Notes under the pieces: generated by a model
Told to the model about the DNA's origin: nothing
Database searches by the model: none
The model's input: only the letters and a program-made list of their open reading frames with translations
Position numbers and translations under genes: made by a program
Shown: piece by piece, positions 9,988-22,124 of the stretch
How positions within the stretch are numbered: the stretch's first letter is position 1
Layout: the number at the start of each line of letters is the position of its first letter
Source of the DNA: Basidiobolus meristosporus CBS 931.73
Taxonomy: Eukaryota > Basidiobolomycota > Basidiobolomycetes > Basidiobolales > Basidiobolaceae
Length of the DNA: 64,000 nucleotides
Direction: 5' to 3'
Assembly (NCBI GenBank): GCA_002104905.1
Contig: MCFE01000132.1
Coordinates: 62,001 to 126,000 of the forward strand

Positions 9988-12900
9988 TCAATTTCCAGCA
10001 ACTGGTGCTCTCAACTGGGTGTTGTCAAGCTCAGATATGTAATAACTTCCATTTCCAATCACTTTGGAAATGAGGTAGGGGCCAGTCCATTTGTTGTCAA
10101 ACTTCCGACTCCATTGCTTGTCCAAGGTAGAATCGTAGAGTAATACTGGGTCTCCTAGTGATAGTGGTTTTGGTCTTGTTGGGTGTGATTTGTCAAAGGG
10201 CACCTTGTTCTTTAGTTGTGTATCCTTAAGTTGTTCAGCAGCTCTGCTGATATTCAAGTCATGGTGATCAAGTTGCTGTATGCAAGTTGCAAGGAGGTCT
10301 TCAGTCTGCATATTGGATCTCCAATTCAATGAGTTCCAAGTGACTGTGTTTAACTCAACTGGTAGTATGCAGTCATGTCCATAGAGTAGCTTGAATGGCG
10401 ATAATCCAGTTGTCCTCTTAGTAGTAATTCTATCTGCCCAGAGTGCTAGATGTAATTGCTGTGGCCACAGTGTTGTGTTATTCTCACAGGTCTTGACAAG
10501 AGAGTTCACCAATGGTCCATGTCCTCTCTCTATCATTCCATTGGCTTGAGGGTGGTAAGCTGTTGTAAAAGCAATGTGTATCTTGTACTTTGAGCACAAC
10601 TCCTGGATCATTTGGGATGTCATCTCTCCTCTGTCAGCAACAAACTGTTGGATGCAGCCAAATCTGCAGATGATGTCTTCAAGTATAAATCTCCATATGG
10701 TATGGCTCTTGTTGTTGGGCAAGGCTCAAGCCTCTGCCCATCCACTAAGGTCATCTCTAGCAACAATCAGGTACTTTTTTTGATCCAGCTGTTGGCATGT
10801 GGACAAGGTCAATACCAACCTTTTGCCATAGACAGATTGTGTAAGTAGGATGCAGTGGTTCTTCAAAACGCTTGGAGGATCTCTTCTGGCAGGCTACACA
10901 TGACTCAACAAAGTGTTGGATACCATAGTACATGTTTTCCCAGTAGTACCTCTGAGCTGTAGTATTGTATGTGGCTTCTTGTCCTCTATGTCCTCCTGGT
11001 TCTCCTTGGTGGATACTTGTCATGATGTTCAGTTGCTCTTGAGGGGTAGTGACTACTCTTCTTGGCATAAGTCCAGGTTTCACTTGCTTAAAGAGAAGAT
11101 CATCTTTAAGATAGCAGTGGTGTGCCTTCTTCCTGAGTTTTCTAAACTCCTGAATATCCATCCAACTAGGTTTCTTAAGTGTCCTTAGATATTCCTTGAT
11201 CAGACTCCAGGTAGTTCTCTCTTGGTCTTTGATGGCAATCTGTCGGATCTCTGCATCAATAATATCATCAAAGTGAGGGTCCAAGTCTTCAAATAATTGT
11301 GGTCCCTTCCTGGAGAGTGCATCAGCCACAACGTTTGTCTTGCCAGGGATATGTTTGACCTCAAAGTCAAACATTTTTAGCCATGCCATCCATCGGTTTG
11401 TGGCATCATCAGGTAGGTCAGGCTTGTTGATCATTCCTATAAGTGGCTTGGCATCTGTCTCCAGGATAAAATGTGTCATGTAGAGTTGTGACTTCAGTTT
11501 CCTCAGCATCTTCACAACTCCTAGTAGTTCTCTCTTAATCTGTGAGTATCTTTGTTCTCTAGGAGAGAATAGGCAGCTCTCATATCTGCAGGCATAGCGG
11601 TTGCCATCTTCATCATCTTGTCCAAGTAGTGCTCCAGCTCCTATGGGGCTTGCATCCACTGTCAAAATAGGTGGGCATTCAGTGTTTTGATAGTCAAGAG
11701 GTCTTAGAACTGGTGGAGATACTAAGGCCTCTTTCAGTAATTGCATGGCTTCTTCTTGCTCTTCTCCCCAGATAAATGGGGTGTTCTTTCTCTGTAGTTG
11801 GTAAATTGGTTCTGCTATCTCAGAAAATCTTGGGATCCAGATCCTAAAGAACCCACAAGCAGCCACAAAGCCACAAGCTTGTGTGAGATTTGTGGGGGTA
11901 GGCCAGTTGCATATCTTTTGTGTCTTGGAGTCTCCACGTGAACGACCAAAGGTGTTGCATTTTTGTCCAACAATGGATATCTCTGATACACCAAAGCTGC
12001 TTTTCTCACCACTGATGGTGAGTCCAGCTTCTTCAATGGCTCCTAATATGGCATCATTGTCTGCAATATGGTCATAGACAAACTTTCTTACTCCAGGCAT
12101 AACTTCAGTGGTGTCCCGGAATTTTGATCCTTTGATGCCTATGTCATCCACAAAGACAGCAAGTTTCTCAGGTATAAGCTGATACAGCACATTTACCATG
12201 CATCTCTGGAACTGAGCCACGGAGTTTGTAGCCCCTTGACTGAGTCTTGTCATCCTTAACAGTCCAAATGGTGTCTGTAGTGCAAACATATCTCTTGATG
12301 TCTCATCAAGGGGGATCTGGTCATATCCTGAGTAGAGATCATATGTTGAGTAGATGGAGTGGCCACTAAAGCTTTCTGCAAAGTCATCAATAGATGGAGG
12401 TATAGCAGCATCTCTGATAGTGACAGCATTTGCAGGTTGCATGTCTTGAATGAATCGGAGCTTTCCATTCTTGTTTTTGGTCACAAACCATCTGTTAGCA
12501 TAGGGTCCATGGCCAGGTTCTAGGATACCAGCTTCTATCTTCTTCTTAAGTAGGTCATGCACATCAGCTTGGAGTCCTCTGGGCAGTGGGTAAGGCTTAA
12601 ATGACCAGGGTGTGTGGGGCACTGTATGAATCTTGATGGGTTTTTCAACCGATGTCTTTAAGAGTCCCATCTCCTTGTCATTATATGAGAAGACCTTATC
12701 ATGCCTTTTCAAGGTCTCCTTGAATAATAGTATCTCCTCTGGTGTTAGGTTTCCATCACCAATGATAAGTTGCTTAAGTCTCTCAGGTGTAAGTTGTATG
12801 TCATCTGGTGTTTCTTCTGGTGGTCTAATGTAATCAGCAGGTTGAGATCCATCAGTCAGTGGGGTAAGTGATGGTCTAATCTTCTGCTCTACTGTCTTGT

Positions 12901-14800
12901 ATTTTGTTTGAACCATAGCTGTTTGCTCCTGTATACCTAATGAGCAGCTCCAAATGTTGGGGTGTATATTGTCAGGCTCTTCATCTTCTTCCTTAACAAG
13001 ATGTGCCTTCTGGCAAGCAGTATGTGTCCTCTTATTGTTGGGTGTTACACCACAGAAGGTTGACTGTAGTCCTGGATTGGATCCTTGTATGGTATACCAT
13101 ACTGACCCATCGGAATAGTTGGTAGTTGTAGCCTTAGTACTGGTTTCCCATGGTCTACCTAGCAGAAGGTCAAAGTTTGCCTTCTGGCAGATGAAGAGGG
13201 GAAGCCAGACCTTGATTCCTTGTACCTCAATAGGAAACTTGTGTACTACACCATAGAGTGGACTAGATCCTGAGTTTGCATTGGTCATGTTCCATCCAAT
13301 ATCTCTATCAACAGGCAGTAGCTCCTTGCTTTCAAGTGTCTTCCAGAAGTCTAGCGGCATAACACAAATCTTTGAGCCACTGTCAATATGGCAGTCAACA
13401 GGGTCATCATATATATACCCTTTCACCACAGCAGTTGCAACTGAGTAAAAGGTCTTATATTCAGTAGTGTTGTCATCCTTTTGGTGGTCTTCATGGTTTG
13501 TCTGAATTATATGAGTGTCCATATGTTCAACAGCTTGTTGTCTTGTTCTAAGCTGCTCATCAAAGGTCTTCCTAACAGATGGGGATACACTCATGATTTC
13601 TCCAACCAACAAAGTGAGGTTCTGCTTCAGCAGCTTCTCAGTAATCAGTTGAGGGCTTGAGTAGCTTGCTATCTTTGAGGTCATCTGAACGTGAGGCAAT
13701 GGATCTTGGGTGGGCAGCATACTAGGCCTCTTGTCAATAACAACTTCAGGTTCTTCAAATCGTGGTCTTCTAAGGATGGGTTTGGCAGGTTCTTCAGGGA
13801 GGTGTCTTTTGGTAGCAAAGGCATCAACTTCATATTGTCTGTTGTCAGGGCTGCTTGGATTCACTTTATGAGTCCCAATAGGGGCATCAACAGTAATCTT
13901 TCTGGTTGCTGAGTCAGATTTCTGGAAAAGGGCTCTCATCCCTCCTCTTTGGAAATTAGTGGGAATCCTTCTTCCTTCCTTGTCAGCAAGCATTCCATCA
14001 GCATCAAACTGTACAGCTCCTTCTCTGAGTAGCTGACTAAGCTCTGAGCATTCTCGTCTGGCATGCTGAGTAGAGTCACACCAGATGCAGTGCCTTGGCA
14101 AAGGTCTTTGTCCCTCAGTAGCAACCTCAGCTGAGCCATTAATCTTGAGGGCTAGCTTCTGTAGCTGTTCAGCAAGTTGGTCAATTCTGTCAGTAGTGTA
14201 GGTCTGATTGTCAGCAGCAGCACTCCTTGGCTCCTTGATTGACTGGTCTGGCAGATTAGATGTCAGGAGTCTCATAAAGGTAGAAGTTTGCTTTGCCTCT
14301 AGGAGAACACGTTTCATCTCTGCAAAGCAAGGAATGCCAGACTTGTCAGCCTTGGCTGCATGTAAGTCAACTTTCCTTGCCAAGTCCTGGGGAAGCCCTT
14401 GTGCAAGGTAAAGTGTCATGGTAAACTCAGTTATAGCCTGGGACTCTAGGAGTGGCTTGGCCATATCTTCATACTGTTGAATGAACTCTTCAAGTGGTAG
14501 CTTGGAAAGTCCAGTTCTTCCAAAGTGCCTGAGGTCTTCAATTCCATAGTATAACTGGGGTCTACCATACTCGGTCTGTAGGTAGGTCTTCATTAAGGCC
14601 CAGTCAGTGAGAATGTCTCCTTGTCTTAGAAGCTTAGTGGTAATATCATCCGTGCAGTAGTAGGGGAAGTCTTCAGCCATTTCTTGTTCAGATAGGCTGC
14701 ACATCTTGCAGAGCTTCTCCCATTTGAATATGAAGCTTTCCACATTCTTTCCATCAAACTGTAGAGCTCCATGTGAGAGTGGTAATGGCATAGAGTTCAT
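9988..14800 (-). pseudogene. Ty3-type gag-pol polyprotein, broken in the integrase
   Basis: The first frame (14800 to 10757) runs 1347 codons. Gag comes first, then a zinc knuckle CIWCDSTQHARREC (about residues 238-251). An aspartic protease follows with HIDSGS (473-475 core), then reverse transcriptase with FVDD (about 883-886). RNase H has LTVDAS (about 1047), and the integrase HHCC zinc finger spans about 1265-1305. The order RT-RNase H-integrase is that of Ty3/gypsy. The frame is lost at a run of seven A (plus-strand T run 10771-10777), within the integrase core after IDLVHMP. It resumes at 10722 after an in-frame TGA. The remaining 244 codons carry the second D (VADRG) and the E (MIERG), 34 residues apart by my count, plus a GPYLISKV (GPY/F) module. 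One missing base and one stop are the only breaks, so the copy is very recently dead or mis-sequenced at the A run. Confidence 0.9.
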
Positions 14801-14917
14801 TTTGGGCAGGTAGGTTGGTGTTGTAATCTTGGTAATATCGGTAGTCTCTTTTCAATAGGTGGATAACAGCTCAAATCTTCAGGTAAATCCTGTTGGGTCC
14901 TAGGGAGCTTGTATGAA

Positions 14918-14936
14918 CCCCCCAGGTTGGGTGCCA
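14918..14936 (-). other. Primer-binding site of element 1
   Basis: On the minus strand TGGCACCCAACCTGGGGGG follows the 5' LTR after a few bases. It resembles the complement of a tRNA-Lys 3' end (TGGCGCCCAACGTGGGGC), with a few mismatches. The gag-only element has TGGCACCCAATGTGGGGGG in the same place. Confidence 0.6.
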
Positions 14937-14940
14937 AATA

Positions 14941-16011
14941 TGTGTTGGTGTATAGGTCCAAGGGAGAGATACGTCCAACACTTCTCAAGTGTTTTGTGTG
15001 TGGGGTGTTCACTGGGTGCAATAACCTCTGGCAAAAGCTTGCTAGGAATACTTGGGTTCTGTTTCTAATCTAATGTGAAGGGGAACAAAGCCACAAGCTT
15101 GTTAAGGGAAAACTATTGAGCTACAATCCCCAACTTAGTTGGCGTCTTAACAAAAGTATGTGCTGGGTTCAGCGTCCTTTGAGATGACAATGTACTAAAG
15201 CTTCTAGAGTCAAAACAACTGTAAACTCCACCAGCAGGGACTTGATAAGAATGCAGCTGTGGTCAATAGTTACAAAGACAGAAAAGTATCTTTGCCTGTA
15301 CAAGAACAAACTTGGGAAAGAATCAAATATAATAAAAGATACCTACTCTGAGTATTCCTCACAAGTAGTGCCTCCAAGGTCAGTTGGCTGTCAGCGCGGT
15401 TTCCTGGGAGTGTCCTGTGGTCTAGGGTTGGAAGTTCAGGTAGCAGCAGGTAGCAGTGATCACACTAATCAACAAGTTGGTATATTGATAAAAGGAATGA
15501 TGATTTATTGTTGAGGGATAGCCTCCCTTATATACTTTTCTCACTGGCTAAGTGCTTACTAATCATGGTGTTCCAGAAGGTTCCGGAGATCAAAAGAAAT
15601 CTTAATGACATCAGAATGACCTAAGAATGTTCTAAGTAGGTGCCGGAAGGTTCTAAGAGGCACAGCACCTCCAACCAATCAGGAATCAGTATTCTGAAAC
15701 CTGTGTAACATGGGGATACCATATATGGTATGGAAATGGTAGGGATGGTAACACAGGTTGATCATGTGTCACGGGTACTGGAGCGGGTACTTGCCTAATA
15801 TAGAAGTACTTATAGCTAGTAATCTTACATAAAGTGAGGGGTAACTTATGCAATAAGGTAAGCAGGTGTGATAGTCAACCGGCTTATGGGATAGTACTGA
15901 TTGGGTAAGACAAATGGGATCAAACTAAAATAAGTGTAGTAGAGATATAGGGAAGTAGAAAATAAGGGAATGAGCACATCTGTCAGTGGGTGTCACTGTC
16001 ACCCCACTACA
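14941..16011 (-). repeat. 5' LTR of element 1
   Basis: It is 1071 bp with the same ends as the LTR at 8836-9906. It is followed on its outer side by CCGG, the second copy of the 4-bp target duplication. Confidence 0.9.
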
Positions 16012-16302
16012 CCGGTGCTTCCCATAGTGACTTGCTGGGTCCAATGTATCCTTTCTTGAAAATCTGATCAGCTTGAATATTCATTCTATGTCAATAGAAT
16101 GATAATTTCTTATAAGCTTGTTGTTCTTATGGATCTATGTGGCATGGGTACTCTGGCTGATTTATATACTACAAATCAAAAGCTATGTTTTTTCAGATAC
16201 AAGTGCAGAGTTGCAGTAATGAGTTATATTGGCCTTGTATTTGTCTTTATAATGAGTGATCCTCTTTTGTACTGGCTGAGTAATGTGGTTAACCATTTGC
16301 GG
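16012..16302 (-). pseudogene. Family A reverse transcriptase fragment (copy 3, part 2)
   Basis: Minus-strand text includes a KGYIGPSKSLW-like start of reverse transcriptase. It continues into 8600 once element 1 and one CCGG are removed. Further upstream is eroded linker text between protease and reverse transcriptase. It ends at the insertion point of the gag-only element. Confidence 0.7.
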
Positions 16303-17098
16303 TGTGGTAGGGTAAACATACCTCCCACAGACAAGTTTACTCATATAGTCATTATGCTATACTTATCCATATTTTATCTTATCAGTAGAATCCCATTCTT
16401 CTATTGCCCATATTATCAGTATTATACCCATATGATGTTAACCCTGATTAGTTATTAGCATTAGTCATCCCAGAAGTTATTCAGCTTTGTGATCAGTATA
16501 TGTATCTACATAAGGCAAGTACCCGCGTCAGTACCCGTGACACATGACTTAAGTCTGTGTTACCATCCCTACCATTTCAATAACATATATGGTATTTCTA
16601 TATTGCACAGGTTTCAGACTACTGATTTCTGATTGATTGAATGTACTGTGCCTTTTAGAACCTTCAGACATTCTTGCATATTTTTGTCATAGTGATGTCA
16701 TCAGAATCACTGATACCTTGAACTTCTAGAACCTTGTCATTAGTAATCACTTGGCAATCAGGAAAAGTATTTAAGGGAAAGCAATCCCTCATCAATAAAT
16801 TATCCCTTCTATCAGTAACACTTCTCCCTTATTGATTAGCAGTTGATCACTGCACCTGCCTTCAAGAGTACATCTCAGACCTGCCATCAAGGAGCTTTTC
16901 AGGGTAGTGCACAAGACACACAGAGGCCTTTGGAGGCACTTGGAGCACCTAGGAAGCTAGAGAAGCAGGAGCTTTTACCATAGAGACCTATTGACAAAAG
17001 ACATCAGCAGTTTAGACCCAGAGGTTATTGCACCCATCAGACACCTCACACACCTTGAGTTGTGTAGCTTCTCCCAGGAGTACCTCTACACCACCACA
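16303..17098 (+). repeat. 5' LTR of element 2
   Basis: It begins TGTGGTAGGG and ends CCACCACA. It matches 19108-19912 apart from short indels, such as those near 16670-16740, and scattered bases. Confidence 0.88.
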
Positions 17099-17102
17099 TA
17101 TT

Positions 17103-17121
17103 TGGCACCCAATGTGGGGGG
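17103..17121 (+). other. Primer-binding site of element 2
   Basis: TGGCACCCAATGTGGGGGG lies four bases after the LTR. It is close to the complement of a tRNA-Lys 3' end, with a few mismatches, and shares the same core as element 1. Confidence 0.6.
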
Positions 17122-17172
17122 TTTGACTGAACTGCTCCTAGAAGACTTAAGAAAGAACAAATTATCAAGACC

Positions 17173-19029
17173 ATGGATCTACCTTTACCAGGAATGCAAG
17201 GAACCCCTTTCTTTGATGGAACTAAAGTCAAAGCTTTGATCAAGAAGTGGGAGCTTTTCTGCAGAGCCCACAGAATACCTGAGGCCATTATGGCTGAAGA
17301 GATGCCCCCTTACAGCACTGATGAGATCATGCTCTCATTATGTGAAAGAAATGATCTGCTGACAAATTGGACCCTCTTGAAGAGCTACTTGATTGATGAA
17401 TATGGAGAGAGACAAGTTGACTACACACTTCAAGACTTGGAGAACTTTGCTTATAGCAAGTTTAAGCTGCTACCATTGAAAGAATACTTGAGTGGCCTTG
17501 AGCAAATTGGAGAGTTACTGAAAGCCCAAGGAGTTATCACTGATCTCACTTTATCCGCCTATCTTCTCTGAGCACTACCAGAAGACCTGGTGAGAAGGAT
17601 TGAAAACAATCCTACTGTGAAAGCTATGAGTTCACTGCCTGCATTTCAGTTAGCTAAGCAGATTCTAATTGCCCCTGAAGAAACCTCACCAATCAGAAGG
17701 TTTCTTTCAAGCTCAGCACAAAACCAAGATAGCCAAGACTTACTTAATCCCAGTAATCAAAGCACTCAAATTCAGGAGCTGACACAGCAACTAGAGAAAC
17801 TCTCTTTGCTACTCACCAGCAAAGCATATGGGCAGAAGCCAGTAGAGAAAGAAGTCAAGTATACATGCATGTGGTGTGACTCTGCCAACCATTCCAAGAG
17901 AAATTGCCAAGAGCTTCAGTCATTACTATCCACAGGTGATGTCCTATATAGTCCTCAGGGATACATAGTCAGTAAGCATGGTGACAAATTATCCACAGCA
18001 TTTGGACAAGGAGGAATGAGAGTTCACTACAAGCAAGTCACCTCTCATACAAGAAAGGTGCACCTCCATGAAGAAGAAGATCCTGACTACTTTGATCCAG
18101 CTGAAGTTCTGAACTTTGACTATGAGGACCCCAGAGAGGGCCAAGATCCTATAGCTTCAATTTATGCTTCAAAGAGACACCATTCTGAAAAAATGGCTAA
18201 TCCAGGCCCAGCAACAAAAGTACCAAGATGTGAGCCAGAAGTTGTGATTGAGAAGAAAGCATCACCCCCATTAATTTTACAAGAGTCTGCCAAGGCCAAC
18301 AACTACCACATGCAGCCTAGAGTCAAGCAAAATGGTACCCCAGAGGCTCTGACAAGTCATATACTAGGAAGCAACATATCAATCAAGGTTGGAGCGCTAC
18401 TCAGTGTATCACCATCTGTGAGAAAGACTCTGGATGAGCACATCAGAATAAGAAAGCATCCAATTGAAGCAACCCAAGGCAACCAGGTCAGGACAGTTCA
18501 AGGAAGCCAAGATATCAGTAAGCTGCATCAAAGCCAGAAACACTACTACTCAGTGCCAACTGCAACAACTACAGGAACTGTGCATAATCAAGAAATCCTA
18601 TGTCATATAGACAGTGGATCTGAGATATGTGTGATGCCTTTGGAGGCTTGGAAACAACTACCATGCAAAGACCTATTGCCCATAGACACCAATATCAATT
18701 GGAGCATGAAGGATGCCAACTCAGGGCAATCAAAGCTTTTAGGAACTATTCACAGCTTCCCTCTCATCATTGAGGGAATACCCCATGAGATCCCAGTATT
18801 CATTTGTGCAAAGGCTAACTTTGAATTACTTCTTTGAAGACCATGGGAGGTAAAAGCAAGAGCAACTGCAGTGAACTACCCAGATGGTTCAGTATGGTAT
18901 ACTATATACTCAGAGAGCCCAGGACTAACAGCAACCTTCTGTGGTGTGGACTCAAACAATATCCAATCAATGACATCATGTAGATTTCTATCCCAAGAAA
19001 GGACAGGTGGCTTCATTGAGGAAGACTGA
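17173..19029 (+). pseudogene. Retrotransposon gag-protease with in-frame TGA stops
   Basis: A single frame runs from ATG at 17173 to TGA at 19027-19029, interrupted only by TGA at 17569-17571 and 18835-18837. Gag text resembles that of element 1 (for example LLTNWTLLKSYL against ILTDWALMKTYL). A zinc knuckle CMWCDSANHSKRNC and a protease HIDSGSEICVMP follow. The second TGA stands where element 1 has the glycine of LLLGRPW, so GGA became TGA. Reading TGA as an amino acid is unlikely, because a TGA ends one GDH copy where its sisters have TAA or TAG. The protein stops before any polymerase. Confidence 0.85.
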
Positions 19030-19092
19030 GAGAGCACTTTCTTATCCAAACTTACAGTGGTTAGCTAAAAAGTTCCCTGAAACTTACTAGCT

Positions 19093-19107
19093 CAAGTGGG
19101 GGGTGGA
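19093..19107 (+). other. Polypurine tract of element 2
   Basis: CAAGTGGGGGGTGGA lies directly before the 3' LTR. The core GGGGGGTGGA is the same as in element 1. Confidence 0.75.
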
Positions 19108-19912
19108 TTTGGTAGGGTAAACATACCTCCCACAGACAAGTTTACTCATATAGTCATTATGATATACTTATCCATGTTTTATCTTATCAGTATTATCCCA
19201 TTCTTCTATTGCCCATATTATCAGTATTATCCTCATATGATGTTTACCCTGATTAGTTATTAGCATTAGTCATCCAAGATGTTATTCAGCTTTGTGATCA
19301 GTATATGTATCTACATAAGGCAAATACCCGCGTCAGTACCCGTGACACATGACTTAAGTCTGTGTTATCATCCCTACCACTTCAATGCCATATATGGTAT
19401 TTCTATGTTGCACAGGTTTCAGACTACTGATTCCTGATTGGTTGAATGTGCTGTGCCTTTTAGAACCTTCTAGGACATTCTTGGCATATTTTTAGCTCAT
19501 AGTGATGTCATCAAGAAATCCACTGATACCTAGAACCTTCTAGTACCTTGTCATTAGTAATCACTTGGCAATCAGGAAAAGTATTTAAGGGAAAGCAATC
19601 CCTCATCAATAAATCATCCCTTCTATCAGTAACACTTCTCCCTTATTGATTAGCAGTTGATCACTGCACCTGCCTTCAAGAGTACATCTCAGACCTGCCA
19701 TCAAGGAGCTTTTCAGGGTAGTGCACAAGACACACAGAGGCCTTTGGAGGCACTTGGAGCACCTAGGAAGCTAGAGAAGCAGGAGCTTTTACCATAGAGA
19801 CCTATTGACAAAAGACATCAGCAGTTTAGACCCAGAGGTTATTGCACCCATCAGACACCTCACACACCTTGAGTTGTGTAGCTTCTCCCAGGAGTACCTC
19901 TACACCACCACA
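19108..19912 (+). repeat. 3' LTR of element 2
   Basis: It starts TTTGGTAGGG (second base changed from G) and ends CCACCACA. It is followed by GCGG, the right-hand target duplication. Confidence 0.88.
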
Positions 19913-20987
19913 GCGGGTTCCCATCAGCACTTGATATTGGAGCTGGTTTGGTGCCCTCTGAGCTGATAGCTGCATTTGCAGCAACTTGGTCAATCATATA
20001 CTTGTAAAATGCTCCTGAACAAGTCATGATCTTGGCAGGTATTCCATTGATTGCTCCATTGAAGGGTAATAGCCTTACTGATATTGAGGTCATTTGGGAT
20101 AGGCATTCTTCTGTACTATGGGAGGTGAATTTGTAGTCTTCTTCAAGATCTTCCTCTACATTTTTATCATCCAGATTGACACTCTGATAGAAGAATATTT
20201 GTGCCTAATGTCCATTTCATCACTCAGGATAGTACCTAATATATGTCTGTGCTATTGACAATGAAAGCAAGGTCCTTTCTTCTTACAATTTTCCAAGGTA
20301 AGGACATTCTGCATAGTATCTATTTTCATTGATTCTACTTCTGATTGTCTTCTTTCAAAACAACTGTACTCTCTGTTTGAAGTCATTGTAGCCCTTCCAA
20401 TTTCATACCCATCAGCAGAGTACTCAGCTAGATCAGTTGGGTTTGTTCATTCAATTAGCCTTATTTACTTATAGATGATTTCTTGAACCATTCCATTCTG
20501 TCTGTGAATCTTGAGCTTCCTTCTTATTGGTTTCTGCTGATATGGAGGTTCAAAAGCATCCTGAATCTCCAATAAAACTCATCCAAGTTCAGGATAATTG
20601 AGTATACTGTCAGGTTTGCTGAACTGATCTACTTGTGCTGCAACTGTAAACCTGCATCATCCAAGTAGGATGCTGCATAGGGCAACTTGCTTTCTGGGGC
20701 AATCACTTTTGGCTTAAATGCTGCCTCAATTTGAAAGAGCCAAATTTGCAGGTTTTCATCAATTGTGTAATGGTGCCAGTTTACATTCACACTAAAATTG
20801 CTCTTGACAAGGATTTGCTGGTTCTGTGCCATGGTATTCATCCCTTGTTGTTACTGCTAGGCCAGGGCTTACTATTTACTATTCAAGCATTCTTGACTTA
20901 TGACAACTTGGGGGAGGTTTCTGCTGTGTTCAGGAAGCTAGTTTTGGTTATTTCTGCTATCAATGTTAGAAGTCCTAATATAAGAAT
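19913..20987 (-). pseudogene. Family A gag and protease remnant (copy 3, part 3)
   Basis: The minus strand reads gag near 20841-20629, with SNFSVNVNWHH and LPYAASYLDDAGLQ as in copy 1. A damaged zinc knuckle follows near 20250-20290 (CFHC kept, later ligands lost). A protease remnant lies near 20093-19913, where the DSGAS motif reads as CSGAF. It joins parts 2 and 1 once the two inserted elements are removed. Many stops are present. Confidence 0.75.
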
Positions 20988-21130
20988 TGTAGGACAATAG
21001 GGAGTTTAGCTTGTATTGCATTAACCAAAATTCAAACTAATTTTATTGAAGTTCCAGTGGCTCCTTAGATAAATTTGCCAGATCAAGTGCTGACTAATTG
21101 TATTTTGTAATGTAGATTATGGCAGATGAG
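20988..21130 (-). repeat. Family A LTR fragment (copy 3)
   Basis: It starts TGTAGGACAATAGGGAG and aligns with the first 140 bp of the LTR at 907-1250. Then similarity stops, so the outer part is lost. Confidence 0.65.
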
Positions 21131-21154
21131 TTGTTCATGTTGAATACATAGAGG

Positions 21155-21440
21155 AAGTTTTTTGCCATATAAGGCTACTGGATGTACTAGCTGGTTAGAT
21201 CCACTTAAATAGTTGTAAAGTGCACCAAGACTGTAACAATGGCATGCCACCCTTGGTAAAACACCTTACAAACACTGTTTTACTTTATCAATTTTATTTG
21301 GCTGTAAAATTAGCAAAATGCTGTAGTGGTCCCATCATAAGATTGTGTAGATGGTCATTAATTCCAAGCTGCTGGTAACATAGTGGTCTCTTGATAGGAT
21401 CTTTATGGTGGATATAGATTGGATCTACCTGCAGGACCAT
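21155..21440 (+). repeat. Dispersed repeat R1, left arm
   Basis: It aligns with the reverse complement of about 22125-22405 and, in the same direction, with about 25566-25830. Shared blocks include TTTATTTGGCTGTAAAAT and TTCCAAGCTGCTG. It may be an LTR or another mobile element end. No coding text was found in it. Confidence 0.6.
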
Positions 21441-21739
21441 TTTTTTTTCATAGGTGTACTGAGTACTTGTTATTTTGTAAGAATATTCCAAGTAAGTTGC
21501 AACAAGGAATTGTGACAATATTCTCCAAGATTTGTAGGTATAGCTCTGAGTGACTAAGTTGAATGAATACTTGTATGGAATTACAATTAATTTACACACT
21601 TCCACTCAACTAAATGTTCATATTGGCCTGTCCTAATTTTTCCTAAGATATTTATATTTGTCCTTAGCTAATGGTTGGAAAATATGTCTGCAATCATTTC
21701 AACTGCAGGACAATAATGTGGCTGACAACCAAGTTAAGG

Positions 21740-22110
21740 TTTATTGTGGTTGGGGTTGCTGCTGATATAAAGTCTTCCATTTGTACTTCTTTAGTATGTC
21801 TTGAATATACTTGGATTTACCTAGGGTAATAGTCTGAGTACTTCTGACTATGGAAAACTTTATCCCTAAGAGTTAATTGAGTACTACTAAATTAAACATC
21901 CGGCACACCTAAGAGGGGCTAGATATGATATCTTCCAATGCTTCTAAATTATTTGCAGCTATAGTAATATCATATACATATAGAGCTCATAAAACTGGAT
22001 TTGCTCTATCTGGCTTATAATAGATTAAATGGTAAGCTGTACTGTTTTGGAAACTCAAAGATTACAAGATAGAATCTATCTTGCAAATTTGGACTCTTGA
22101 TGATTATCCC
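21740..22110 (-). pseudogene. Copia reverse transcriptase fragment
   Basis: Minus-strand text gives the C-terminal part of a copia reverse transcriptase: an ALYVYDITIAANNLEALE segment (degenerate YVDD) and later TITLGKSKYIQDILKKYKW. Stops are present. It lies between the two inverted arms of repeat R1. Confidence 0.65.
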
Positions 22111-22124
22111 TATGAAAAATAACT

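Larger units (their letters stand above)
8601..16011 (-). mobile_element. Nearly complete Ty3-type LTR retrotransposon (element 1)
   Basis: Two LTRs of 1071 bp (8836-9906 and 14941-16011) enclose a minus-strand gag-pol, a primer-binding site beside the right LTR and a polypurine tract beside the left LTR. The outer ends are TGTGGTGG and CACTACA, and the flanks carry CCGG on both sides (8597-8600, 16012-16015). An extra 235 bp copy of the LTR end precedes the left LTR (8601-8835). The element interrupts an old reverse transcriptase, whose text continues on the other side. The LTRs differ only at scattered bases, so the insertion is fairly young. Confidence 0.92.
16303..19912 (+). mobile_element. 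Gag-protease-only LTR retrotransposon (element 2), non-autonomous
   Basis: LTRs lie at 16303-17098 (796 bp) and 19108-19912 (805 bp). A primer-binding site directly follows the first and a polypurine tract directly precedes the second. The flanks carry GCGG on both sides (16299-16302, 19913-19916). Between the ends there is only gag, zinc knuckle and protease. Reverse transcriptase, RNase H and integrase are absent and the space for them is gone. Binding site, purine tract core and gag all resemble element 1, so it was probably moved by enzymes of such a relative. Confidence 0.9.

Noticed and set aside
17569-19029. TGA read as an amino acid (recoding)
   Set aside because: Three TGA in the gag-protease frame suggested it. 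But GDH2 ends in TGA where its sisters end in TAA or TAG, and ATX1 genes end in TGA at the expected length.
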